Assembly (NCBI GenBank): GCA_033961575.1
Contig: CM066738.1
Span: forward strand, 91,709,478-91,773,477
DNA length: 64,000 nt
From: Aselliscus stoliczkanus
Taxonomy: Eukaryota > Chordata > Mammalia > Chiroptera > Hipposideridae
Reading direction: 5' to 3'
Part shown: positions 1 to 10,264 of the stretch, piece by piece
Layout: each line of letters begins with the position of its first letter
Numbering within the stretch: the first letter of the stretch is position 1
Program-made: the position numbers and the translations under genes
Notes under the pieces: model-generated
Database searches by the model: none
Seen by the model: the letters and a program-made list of their open reading frames with translations, nothing else
What the model was told of the DNA's origin: nothing

Positions 1-425
1 GATAGAACCCCATGTGTCTCCTGTACTCATAAATTCTGATACGACTCAATATTGCAAAGCTTTAATGAATTATGCCAAAGTGTCTTTCCAGCTGGTAAAG
101 GAAGCTTTCCATGAACCTCCAACAGATGGTCAAACATTTCACAATTTAGAACCTAGAGAGTAGGTCTTCTGGAAATGGCACCTAAGAAAGAATGCCCTTG
201 AACCTCATTGAAAGGGACCATACCAGATTCTCCTCACTACCCAGAAACAGACACAAGACAAACAATGGGATAAACAGCAAAAGCAATTCTTCCATGGATC
301 ATAACCCATGAGTTTCACGATGAGACAAGAACAATTTAACTCTGATGGTGACTTAAGGGTGGCAACTAATAACAAATTTCTAGTCAATCTTTCATGTATG
401 ACATGACAACCAAAAGGGGGGGAAA
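1..425 (+). pseudogene. Endogenous retrovirus remnant, end of pol (integrase C-terminal part)
   Basis: One plus-strand frame gives a protein resembling the C-terminal end of a gammaretrovirus-type (ERV1) integrase, including the family hallmark around KGPYQILLTT near positions 215-240. The frame is broken by several in-frame stops, two of them where a tryptophan would be expected, so the copy is dead. It runs off the left edge. A polypurine tract of A then G residues at about 412-425 leads directly into the putative LTR at 426, and I see no recognisable env between integrase and LTR. It lies in intron 1 of PIAS2, antisense to that gene. The class call rests on the short hallmark and the PPT-LTR layout only. 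Confidence 0.6.
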
Positions 426-710
426 TGTTCAATTAATTAAACAAAGAGGCCAGTAGACTGAGGTGACACTAATGTTGTGGCACCTATGTAAACAAACTAA
501 AATCTAAGCTGGTAAACAGCCAACTAGGGTGTAAGCTATAGCCAGTCAAAATTTCCTTACTTTGTTTCTGTCTTTGTAAGGTTTTCCCCACTTACATCAA
601 CAGAGTTCTCCTTACCACTTGTGGTTTGGCGCTATTTGATTCAAATTGATTTTTGCTCAAATAAATTCCTAAAAATTTTAATATGCCTCAGTTTATCTTT
701 TAACACCACA
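426..710 (+). repeat. 3' LTR of the ERV1-like remnant
   Basis: The LTR is inferred to start with TGTTCAATTA straight after the polypurine tract and to end near ACACCACA at about 710. A polyadenylation signal AATAAA sits at 660-665, preceded by 'gctcaa', as is common in ERV1 LTRs. The length of about 285 bp is short but plausible. The exact 3' edge is uncertain because the 5' partner is not in the window. Confidence 0.5.
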
Positions 711-2343
711 AATAGCTTTGAATCATATGGTGGATTCTGTTACATCTATCACATCTATGTATATTAGACTATTTCCTTGCCCAGTGGTTGGGGGTATAAG
801 GACCTCTAACTCAAGTCCCTCATTAACTTTCCCTTCTCCTTCTGAAACCCAACAGCACCCGAAGCTACCAGGATAGCTAGGTATAGGGAATTAAACACTC
901 AACCCTTCTAGACAGAAAATATTCTCTTATAAAATTACTTAATCCTCTTAGTTTGAAAGATTTTGTGTCTGGTTTACCAGTATCCATTAAGAAAGCTACA
1001 ATCACTGGCTTTCACTAGCCCAAATACATAACCAGACATTTGCACACACATTCATTCTTGAACACAGAGATAATTCTCAATGCACAAAAATAGAGTGAAG
1101 AATACAGAAGAGAGATCCTTTTCAAAAAGTCTTACAACAATAGATCCCCCACTACCCTCCATTAGAGTGGAGAGAAGTAGGAAGAGTGGATTAACCAGGT
1201 TCAATTGCAGCATGGAATTAAGCAACTGATGAGAAAGACAAGAATGAAAAAGCTTTTCTGATTAAAGAAGAGATGAAGGACTTCAGAACCCCAACTATTC
1301 CACCTCTCTTCCACCCCGTGTTTGCTCCACTAGACTATTTTGGAGGGAGACAGCAGGGAAGCAGTGACAGATGTCCAGGCCATCAGCTCTTATGAGCTTG
1401 CCCCAGGTTAATTCACAACTAGTTAATTTGCAAACTAGTTAATTTGCAAACTCCTACCAACATAAGTGCTGCAAATAAGCAACTGGTGAATTGAATAATT
1501 TCTTCTCTAGCACCCTGGAAGCTTCTAATACATGATGCATTATTATAATCAAGATCTATGACTATTCAGACCACAATTTGCCTTCACAGAGAATTTGCCC
1601 CTTCCTTTCTTTCAACCCACCAGGACGATCTCATGAGTCAGGTTTATATAATGGGACTCTAACCTGACTATCGATGATTATTAACATTAGTGGACTCTCA
1701 CCTAAGCTCAGCCCATCAGACTCTTGCTCCCAGAACTGGAAGAAAGGTGTGCTGGTATTCTACAGGTCACTTGAACTGAAAGAAGGAAAGTGTGGGGCTG
1801 CCATATTCTGCTATGGCCTGACAAGATCTCTGGTATTGGCTCACAAAGCAGTCTCAAAAACTGAAACTGTCAAGCAGCCTCTTAAGGGTTCTTCTACAGG
1901 ACTTGTCTCTTCAACCAACTTCCCGACCCCCCAAGCCTACAAAGCAAAAGCACAGGAGTCACTATGAGAATGACCTCTCCCAAAATTTCTGACCTCCACT
2001 ACAGAAGATGGCAGCACCAGTCAGAAGTGACCTGCTCTGGTTAGACACACCCCTAGGGTGTGGCCCTGAATGATAAGGACAAAGATAATGGAAATCCTCT
2101 CGGCAGAATAACAGCAGCCAAATATGTGGCTCCAGGTCAGCCATTTCCTCTACTGCCAGGAAATTATCCAACAAACTAATCCCTGTGATTTTTCCTGGTG
2201 CTTTAATTTGCTTGACTATCACTCTGACCATAATATACTCTGAAACAGAAACCGCTTAGAATGTCCTAGATGTTTCTTCCCCTTTTACAATTAGATTTTT
2301 TAGTCAGTTGTCCGGTTTTCCCTCCAGTATTATATGTTGTGTG
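711..2343. other. PIAS2 intron 1, no gene seen
   Basis: No coding exon is recognised here. There is a nearly exact 16-bp tandem copy of an AACTAGTTAATTTGCA motif at about 1418-1451. The last few hundred bases before 2344 may belong to a second old retroviral element, since a polypurine tract and LTR follow, but no viral protein could be recognised. Confidence 0.4.
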
Positions 2344-2942
2344 AAAGAAAAGGGGGCCATGTAACAAGTCTGACAAGCTCAGAGACCAAAGTAACCTCAC
2401 AGGGTGATCTGATCACAAACTCCTACCTGGTGCATAGTCATTTCCAGGCCTATAACTTCCTTAATAAAGGGTTTATCTTCACGTTAAGCAAGCTCTGTCC
2501 CTTGTTCTTTCAAATCTAGGGTAACATACCTTTGAAATGCCAGAGTAATCCTCTTTTCCAGACCCCTCTGGTAATCATCCTCAAAGAAGCTCATAGTCTT
2601 GTTGCTTATATACTATTACTATTTACTACTGTAAATGTTAAATATAAACTACCCTGTACCCACCAATGTAACAGAAATATATCTCTCCATTTTATTTTTT
2701 ATTCAGTCGTAGGGATTTCCCCTCCTTGCTCTCTCCACCTCCTTAAACTACTACCACTAATGGATTTCATGTAATGTTCCTTACAATTCCCTCCTTTGAT
2801 TCCAAATGTATAAAAAGAACTGCAAAACTACTATTCTCTAGAGCATTTTGGGGATCTTGCTTCCTGGCATGTCCTTAGTTTGGCTCAAATAAACTCTTAT
2901 AAAATTTTCTATAGGTTTGGATGCTCTTACCTCAACAGTCAC
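2344..2942 (+). repeat. Second LTR-like element with polypurine tract
   Basis: A purine run (aaagaaaaggggg, about 2344-2356) is followed by a TG at about 2360, which I take as the LTR start. Inside are a TATA box TATAAAAAG at 2809-2817 and a polyadenylation signal AATAAA at 2888-2893, about 80 bp apart, which is the spacing of a retroviral R region. The element ends near CAACAGTCA at about 2942. The plus orientation matches the ERV remnant at the left edge. The family is not assigned. Confidence 0.5.
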
Positions 2943-3044
2943 ATAAGAAAAGTTTTTGGTTATTTATCCTGCAGTTTAGTCCATGGGCCACAGGGATATA
3001 GCCGGGAGTGCCACCTGGACCCAAAGGAAACTGAACAGAGCAGT

Positions 3045-3245
3045 ATAGCTCAGACTCCAAAGAGCACCAACTCTAAAGCTAGACATCTGAGGTTAAAAAA
3101 TCCCAACTCTTTCAGTCTCAAGCTGTGCAATCTAGGCCAGGTTATTTAATCTCTCTGTGCCTCAATTTCTTCATAGAATTGTTGTGAAAATTAAGTAAGT
3201 GTGTGAAGTGCTTAGACCAGAGCCAGGCATGTAATAAGCACTGTA
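3045..3245 (+). repeat. MIR SINE
   Basis: The order of landmarks matches the MIR consensus: 'ctctgtgcctcaatttcttcat', then 'attgttgtgaaaattaa', then 'gtgcttagaccagagccaggca' and 'taataagcac'. It is diverged, as expected for an old mammal-wide repeat. Confidence 0.8.
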
Positions 3246-4410
3246 TTATATTGGATATCTGCATTATCATTATCATCATCACCCTTTGCAATGGTGGGGG
3301 GGAGGAGACGGGGGACAGGAATACAGTTCATCTTTAAATGTAGACGATGCCACTGAGCAGCTAAGGCAAAGAATGGAGTAAATAATTCTTCAGCATCTCC
3401 ACAGCCCATACCCTCCCCTCCTCTGAAAATTCTCCCTTATAGTCTATTGTTTGTTACCTAACGTGAACTGTGGAGGTGGGGGCCGTCGTCTATCAAGTGC
3501 AGGGAGAAGTAATCAATCACAGCTGATTTACGGAAGGAGATGATGAAGCTGACCCACAAAACAAATTGGAAAAGGGGTAGAAGAGGAAGGGGAAGGGGGA
3601 GCGAGACAGAGAGAAAAGCTGCTTTGGTTTCCAACCACTTTGTAGTTTTTGGTTCCACTCAACCAAAGCACTGACAGTTCTTTCTGCTCTATACCAGTAA
3701 ATAAATCCTCTGCTTTTTATTAAGCTTTGACCAACAACATGTAAAAACGTAATACAAGACTTGGAAAAGTTTTCATCGACAAAAAAAATCTTAGAAAAGT
3801 TGTATACTCATACATCTGTGATTACACAAAAATTAAGACAATACTTCAGGTAAAAATAAATTTTAACTTTAAACTCAGTCTTCTCAACTCATTGCAAACC
3901 TAATGCATGAATTTACACTGGTGAGGCTTCCACAGGTGTTAAAGCTCTGCACTTGGGTTCTGAGACGCTAAAATCCTTATACTTTATCCATATGTACACC
4001 TCTTACCTACGATCATGGTTCTCTGCATAAACTAATATAGGGCATTAATTCATTAATATACTTTTCTCTTTACTGGGAATTAAACAATTCTTCTTGAAAC
4101 AGCAAGAGGGAAAAGGACAGGCATTATACACACTATAACAATCTCTCTTTAGATCAGAATCACCAATACATCCTTTGGCTGATGTCCACTGGATCAGCCA
4201 GGTCACCGGCCAACGTCCTTCCCCGGGCCCATCCATCGCCCAAGAAAACAACAATAAACATAAAAAAACTAAATCTTTTAACGGTTCCTTCCCTTATTCC
4301 AAAAAAATGTAATCCTAACACCCTTCATCCATGTTACGCAAAAGGTTTGCAGCTAAATTTAATTTCACGTTCACATTCATCTCTACTTTTTGACTCTGAT
4401 TTTATGCACT
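3246..4410. other. PIAS2 intron 1, unassigned sequence
   Basis: I see no exon, RNA gene or clear repeat here apart from a short poly-A/T background. The short open frames do not look like real proteins. Confidence 0.35.
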
Positions 4411-4523
4411 TTTTTTTTTTTTTTTTTTGATGGCAGTGTCAATGGCCCTCATATGTGGGACCCGAACCGGGTGGCGCTGGATTCCCAAGCCAGAGCTCAA
4501 CCACCGCGCCACTCGGCCGGCCC
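4411..4523 (-). repeat. Short tRNA-derived SINE (head-only type)
   Basis: Read on the minus strand it begins GGCCGGCCGAGTGGCGCGGTGG, with a tRNA-like A box, carries a B box near GGTTCGGGTCCC, and ends 'gacactgcc' followed by a long A tail (T run at 4411-4428). It is one of about 14 short copies of this family in the window. Confidence 0.85.
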
Positions 4524-5418
4524 CTGACTCTCTGGTTTTAAAAATCAGGGTTTCGGTCCGTAAGTATTCCAGTGATGTCCCCAGTCATTGAAGTGAGCCA
4601 TAAAAACATAAATGCGGCTCGTTGATCACCGTTTTGTTTCGCTGAGGACTCTGAAGGTGATTAGCCCGGAGGCGGGGTGGGGTGGGGATAGCCTTTACTT
4701 TCGACGTGCAGCACACCCCTTTTCAAACCTTTATTGTACAAAGGTATCCACAATAAAGTTGTGACCCAGTTCTAAGGCTCCGAGGGAAAATGTTTTTCCT
4801 CAAGAGCCAGACGAGTTCACAAACAAACCTTAAGGGACAACGCGGACTTGGCGGATTTCTTCACCGCAGCGCTAAGAAAATCATAATCAAGGTGGAAGGC
4901 CGATCATTGCAGGTGGGGGTCCCCAAAAGACAACGCTGCTCCCCAACACGTGGAGGGAGCCCCAGGGTAAGGGGGGCCCTTCTCGTGACCCATCGGACTC
5001 AATCAAACACGGAGCCAAGAGAATTCCTAAGCGCAACTTCACGTTTCCCGAAAAACAGTCTCCCACCAAGTGAGGGAGCAGCATGTGGACTTCGGAATCG
5101 CCCCTCGCGAAGCTGGAAAAGCAAAGCCCTGCTTCGCGGCGCAGCCCTGAAACTAGCGGGGAAGCCCGGTCCCCGCGCCCGGCGCCCCCGCGCCCGGTGC
5201 GGGGAGCCCAGGCCGGAGCGCCGCGCCGCTACCCTGGGCCCCAGGCCCGCCGCCGCCCCTCCCCCCGCCCCCCGCCCCGGCGGCCGCGCCGACGCGGCCG
5301 GGACGCCGGGCTCCACCGACGCGTCCCCAGGAGGTGGCGGCCGGCGACGCTGCGGGCTCCCCGCCACCCCTCCGCTCCCCCGCGGCCTCCGCTCCGCACT
5401 CCCGAGCCCCCCGCTCAC

Positions 5419-5442
5419 CCTCAACTCTTCGAAATCCGCCAT
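5419..5442 (-). CDS. PIAS2: PIAS2 exon 1 (SUMO E3 ligase), first eight codons
   Basis: On the minus strand the ATG at 5442-5440 starts MADFEELR, which is the N-terminus of PIAS2, a PIAS-family SUMO E3 ligase and transcription co-regulator of the nucleus. The AGG codon ending at 5419 is followed at once by a splice donor GTGAGC (5418-5413). The start has a strong context (A at -3, G at +4). Only these eight codons are in the window. The following SAP, PINIT and SP-RING exons lie to the left, so positions 1-5418 are intron 1. The match is short, but it is exact and lies next to KATNAL2 as in human. Confidence 0.85.
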
Positions 5443-5922
5443 TTTACACCAACCGCGGGCGCCGCCGCCGCCGCCACAGCACCCCCTCCTGTTGCCGCCC
5501 ACGACGCCGCCGCCGCCACCACGGCCGCCGCCGCCGCCGCCAGCACCATCCTGCACTGGGCGCCGCGAGAGACGCCGCGGCCGCCGCCGCCGTCGCCGCC
5601 GCCGCCGCCGCCGGGCCCGTCACGTGACCGGCGCGAGAGCCCCGCCCCCAGCGCTCTCAGCCCCGCCCACCCAGGGGCCCCCTCCCCTTCCCTCCCCCGG
5701 GCCCGCCACTTTCCGCCCGCATCTTCCGGCCTCGCTCCCTGCTGTCGGCCTGATCCCGGCGTCAGCTCCCTCCTGCTCTCTCCAGCTGGCCTCCCGCTGG
5801 CCTCCTCGTGCCGATCCCGCCTCCGTCCCCTCTCAGTCCTAAGCCGAGGCCGGAGCCCGACCTCCCTAAAGCGCCGTCGCAGCTGCAGCGTCCCCCGTGG
5901 GGTTGCAGGAGAGCCTGGCCCC

Positions 5923-5936
5923 GGGGGGGGGGGGGG
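5923..5936 (+). repeat. Poly-G run (14 G)
   Basis: An uninterrupted run of 14 G sits at the edge of the CpG island. It is a candidate for slippage or assembly error, and could form a G-quadruplex. Confidence 0.9.
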
Positions 5937-5949
5937 TGGCAAGGAAATA

Positions 5950-6510
5950 GAGGTGGTCAGGACTCTTGATAGGAACATTGCGGGAGAATTGGTACGGTGC
6001 CCTTTCACCTGGTGCCTATGGACGGAGGAAGCATCCGCAAATAAGCCGTCCTCCAGAGTAGCTGCGTAGAAACAATCTAAGTGTGCGTGTTGGGTCAACT
6101 ATTGTTCCTATCTAATGATGCAGCATTCGTGGGACCTCTTTGAAATATCCTCGAAGTATTAATACTAACGGGGCTGATTCTGACTTTGAAGGGCAACTGA
6201 ATGTCACGGACAGCAGAGTTGAGGGGGGGGCGGGGGAGCGCTGGAAGAGAAGTGAAATAAGAGCGTTATCAGAAGGGCCATGATTAAAAAGTCGAGGAGT
6301 CAGGGAAATCTGATACCTACGAAAGAGTGAAATGACAAGGGCAGAGAAGATGGAAGGAAGCGATGGCACCCCTGACGTGCTGATAAAGGATGAGAGAAGA
6401 TGCTGAGTAAAACTGATCAGAAAGTTCCCTGGGACAAGTACAGGGTGCAGATTTCATTGAAGACGTGAATGGAACTCATCCACGAAGACTTTAAACCAAT
6501 ATAATTTATA
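5950..6510. other. PIAS2-KATNAL2 intergenic sequence, unassigned
   Basis: This is the shore of the CpG island. No exon or known repeat is recognised. Any divergent non-coding exon of KATNAL2 near the PIAS2 promoter cannot be recognised from sequence alone. Confidence 0.35.
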
Positions 6511-6586
6511 GCCAGCGGCCCCAGTTCGGTCCCACATATGAGGGCCGGTGACACTGCCCTCAAAAACAAAACAAAACAATATAATT
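6511..6586 (+). repeat. Short SINE, 5'-truncated
   Basis: It keeps only the B-box half of the short tRNA-derived SINE (cagttcggtcccacatatga...ctgccctcaaaaac) and an A-rich tail. The A box is missing. Confidence 0.75.
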
Positions 6587-7440
6587 TACAAGGCCCCGTT
6601 TAATCTGGTTCCTACCTACTGCCTCCTCCCACTCGGCCTCACATCACCAACAATGCACTTCTCTCAGTTACTCCATCAGACCCACTACCACCACTGATTA
6701 TCAACCACCACCTTTTGAGACTGAATGTTGATCCCTGGGCCCAGAATAACTTCCCACTCTTTCCCTCTTCCGCTCTTGGACTCCTGTTCATCCTTCAGGG
6801 AGCAGTTTAAGTGTCACTTCTTCAGAAAGACTTTCCCTAAACCCACATGCCCCATTGAATTAATTTATTTTTTAAGATTTTATTGGGGAAGGGGCACAGC
6901 CAAGTTGTTGTCCTTCAACCTTAGTTGAGGTCGCAGCTAGCTCAGCTCCAAATCCAGTGGCCATCTGGCCACCCATCGGCAGCTCACGGCGCTGTGTACA
7001 ACATTAGTTGGTGGTGGGCATAGCCCACCAATCCCATGCCACAGTTGAATTGGCAACCTTGTTGTTAGGAGCACATGCTGAGCCAGCCTGCCAGCAGTTG
7101 GCAGCTCAGCTGCAGCTCAGCTCAGCACAGCGTCACTGGTCCATGTGGGAATCAAACCGGCCACACTGTTGCTCAGAGCATACACTCTTAACCAACTGAG
7201 CCACTTGGCTGCCCATCCCCCCATCACATGCCCCATTTTAATTCAAATCACTCTCTACAACTGCTCATATGACCTGAACTTTTCCTTCATAATGTTTCTC
7301 AATGGTAATTATGTATTTGTGTGATTATTACATAGTTATTGTTTTAAGTTTCTTACTTTAAAATTTTTTTAACCCACTAGACTAATGACTGATAAATGCC
7401 TGACAAATTATTCATTTGTTTCATGAATAAAAGAATGAAG
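6587..7440 (+). repeat. L2 LINE 3' part, interrupted by a SINE
   Basis: Blocks such as 'cagggagcagtttaagtgtcacttc', 'agaaagactttccctaaa' and the continuation after 7217 fit the L2 3' region. The composite SINE at 6863-7216 splits it. The target-site duplication ACATGCCCCATT is present on both sides (6845-6856 and 7226-7237). Confidence 0.65.
6863..7216 (-). repeat. Composite (dimeric) tRNA-derived SINE
   Basis: The minus strand begins with a tRNA-like head ('ggcagccaagtggctcagttgg') and a B box near GGTTTGATTCCC. It then carries a second half with its own tRNA-like remnant around 'caacaaggttgcc' and ends with a 'ccccaataaaatctt'-like tail. It is flanked by a 12-bp target-site duplication and has the same architecture as the copy at 50696-51100. 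Confidence 0.7.
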
Positions 7441-8620
7441 AACAGTATCTAGAGAGTAGGTTCTACACCATTAACTTTGTGGTCTTAGCTTGTCTCATTC
7501 TTGATCTTAGCCTAGTCTCCAAAGGCCTTGGTTTATCTTTCAAAAGAGTTTAACATTATTCAACAGACATTAAGTGAAGGTTACTGAGGACTAGGAGTTT
7601 GGGGAATAGAAAGAAGAAATAGAATACAATAAGCCTATTTATCAAGCCTATTTACAACCCATAAGAGGGACCACATGAACACAAAACTAAGAGAAGCAAG
7701 GCTGCATTGAAATTTGTTTGTAGTGTTCATTGTAGGGTTGGGTAGATTTGACTGCATAGAGTCAGTCAAATCTAGATTCTAGTCCAGACCGGCCTATGCC
7801 AATAATAACTGATGTCCTCCTTGACACAGTAATTAGATCAGAACTGGTCCTGTAAATCCAACTATAGAGCATTTCCAGGCTTTGCCAATTAGATCAAGTG
7901 TGGGCCCCTGCCCCAAGGTAGGCCAATCAGGTAGGGCAATAAATGTCTTGGATATTCAGTGATTTGAGTTGAGGAGACTCTAGAGTGTGGAATGCAGTAG
8001 CTATTTTGCTACAAGGGGCCAGCCTGAGGACTAACCCATCTCAGGGGTAAGAATCACCAGAAAAAAAAGATCAGAATTAACTTTGACACCCATCTTACCT
8101 CTGCCCTTGTCAGTGTTCTTGAGCCAATTCATTTTTACTGTCTTAGTTTGAAAGGGGTTTTCTATTAGTTGCAACCAAAAGAATTCTGAAATAGGATGCT
8201 ACTTTGTCTCCCCAGGCCAGATTACTAATTTCTAAACTATACTCCTTAATATTCATTCAATATTTTTTTAAAGGGAAAGCTGAGTGGTAAAGTGTAGAAA
8301 GAATGCCTCTCTCTTTACTGTCATGTGCTATTCAGCTCTGGTTCAAATTTGTAGTATATCCTACTCATCGAAAAGAAATCTGCACTTACTTGGATCTAAC
8401 TTCCTTATAATGTGTTAAAACAGTAGGCTCATCACCAATGTAGACCACATATGAAAGTACCACCCCAGTCACATACAGAACTGTTGCACCGGAGGAATTC
8501 CATTAAATACTATTTTACTTACATTTTCAAAGATAAAATGTGTTTTATGGATTGAGGTTCTAGGCAATTACCTGGTTGGCTATCATCTTAATCCGGCTCC
8601 AATTAAAAATCAGTATTATA
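7441..8620. other. Intergenic, unassigned
   Basis: No exon or RNA gene is seen. The sequence is AT-rich and probably contains old diverged repeats that I cannot assign. Confidence 0.35.
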
Positions 8621-9025
8621 GGGAAGGCCAAGTGGCGCATTGGTTAAGAGCTGGTTTGGGGATGCCAGAGGCCCCGGTTCGGATCCCACATATGAAGGCC
8701 AGTGACACTGCCCTCTACAGCTAATAACAGCTCCACCTGGAGCTGGGCTGTGCAAGTCCCGGCTTTGGTGTGGGCTGCAGCCCCTGCTGCAGTGGGCTGC
8801 CATAGGCTACAGTGAGTGGCCGGCAGCCAGCATGAGCTGCCAATAGCCGCAGTGAGCGACCATCCGGAGGCCAGTGACTGATCTGCCTCATCCGGGAAGA
8901 GTGCAATGACGATACCAACATGGGCCAGTGAAGCAACGTCCTCTGCAACTAGACTGAAGAACAAAAAGACAGCAACTTGTCTGTTCCCCTCCCCCAATTC
9001 CCCAATAAAATCTTTAAAAAAAATA
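8621..9025 (+). repeat. Long tRNA-derived SINE
   Basis: A tRNA-like head (A box near 'agtggcgcattggtt', B box 'ggttcggatccc') is followed by a GC-rich middle ('tccacctggagctgggctg', 'gctgcagcccctgctgcagtg') and a 3' module 'actagactgaagaac...ccccaataaaatcttt' with an A tail. The target-site duplication AGTATTATA is at 8612-8620 and about 9026-9034. Confidence 0.85.
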
Positions 9026-9349
9026 AGTATTATAATGAAAGTGTACTAAGATTATACTACATACTCATAGAATCAAAAGTTTCAGGACTGGCTTTTCCAC
9101 TTATTATATGTAACTTTAGCAAAGTCTCAAGCTAATTTTTCTAATCTATAAAACAAGAGTGATTATTACTGATCTAAATGAGATAAGGTATTAAATGAGA
9201 TAAGGTATATGAGTGCATTTTATAAACTTACCAATTGACATATAATAATTTTTTTTGTATCTAAATAGCTGATAAACATACACTAAAAAAGTATTAAAAA
9301 GCACTCAGATACCCATATGATATGTCCTAGTATCTTCAATGCATTTGTT

Positions 9350-9457
9350 TTGTTTTGTTTTTTGAGGGCAGTGTCACTGGCCCTCATATGTGGGACCCGA
9401 ACCGGGGCTGCTGGCCTCCCAAACCAGCGCTCAACCACCGCGCCATTCGGCCGGCCC
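9350..9457 (-). repeat. Short SINE (head-only type)
   Basis: It runs from a T-rich start (the A tail on the minus strand) through 'gagggcagtgtcactggccctcatatg' to 'attcggccggcccc'. Both Pol III boxes are recognisable. Confidence 0.85.
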
Positions 9458-9725
9458 CCTTGTCCTAGTATCTTCAGAAAGGAGTATTTAACCTAGTTAG
9501 ACCATTCATGGAATACTGAGTTTAGTCCCAACTATCGGTCTTTTTAATTCTTTCCCTTCCTATCTCTGAACCCATCAATTATCCCTGATCTCAACATCTT
9601 TTTTTTTTTTTTCCACTCTTGTCCTCTTCCTATAACCATGTTCAAGCCTCCCAGGTAGTAATTTCAAGTCACCTTTCTTGTTTTGCCAAATATATATCTG
9701 GTTGGTTTTTTTGGGGTTTTCTTTA

Positions 9726-10139
9726 GATTTTTTTTTTATTGGGGATTGGGGAGAACAGACAAGTCGCTGTCCCCCTGCTCTTGAGTCCAGCTGCAGAGGA
9801 CCCCGCTTCACTGGCCCATGTTGGCACCGTCACTGCGTTCTTCCAGGATGAGGCAGATCGGTCGCCGGCCTCTGGATGGTCGCTCACCACGGCTATTGGC
9901 AGCTCGCGCTGGCTGCCAGCCGCTCATGCTGGCTGCCGGCCACTCACTGTAGCCTATGGCAGCCCACTGCAGCAGGGGCTGCAGCCGACACCAAAGCCGG
10001 GACTTGCACAGCCCAGCTCCAGGTGGAGCTATTATTAGCTGTAGAGGGCAGTGTCACGGGCCCTCACACGCGGGATCGGATCCGGGATCGCTGGCATCCC
10101 AAAACCAGCTCCCAACCAACACGCCACTTGGCCAGCCCA
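9726..10139 (-). repeat. Long SINE
   Basis: This is a full-length minus copy: 'ttattggggattgggg' tail module at the left, GC-rich middle, then B box and A box at the right end ('cgccacttggccagccc'). Confidence 0.85.
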
Positions 10140-10264
10140 ACATATATCTGTTTTAATCACATATGTTCATTCCTTTACTCTTTGCAAATAGTGTTTGGCT
10201 TAACCTTTACTGAAACTAATATCAAGGAAGCTGAACAATGAATTTATCTTTTAATTTTATATCC

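Larger units (their letters stand above)
5080..5940. promoter_or_regulatory. PIAS2: CpG island: promoter of PIAS2
   Basis: The stretch is extremely GC- and CpG-rich, with long CCG/GCC triplet runs at about 5461-5610. It surrounds the first coding exon of PIAS2 (5419-5442, minus strand). GC boxes (ccccgcccc type) lie at about 5639-5671, an ETS-type CTTCCGG at about 5723, and a perfect GTCACGTGAC palindrome at 5619-5628. There is no TATA box. Transcription of PIAS2 should begin upstream of 5442 on the minus strand, probably at about 5550-5750. Long open frames across this island on both strands are by-products of its base composition. Confidence 0.85.

Noticed and set aside
4790..6098. Long open frames of 185-350 codons on both strands
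   Set aside because: They lie in the CpG island and consist of proline-, arginine-, glycine- and alanine-rich runs caused by CCG repeats and scarce stops. Only the eight-codon PIAS2 exon is real.
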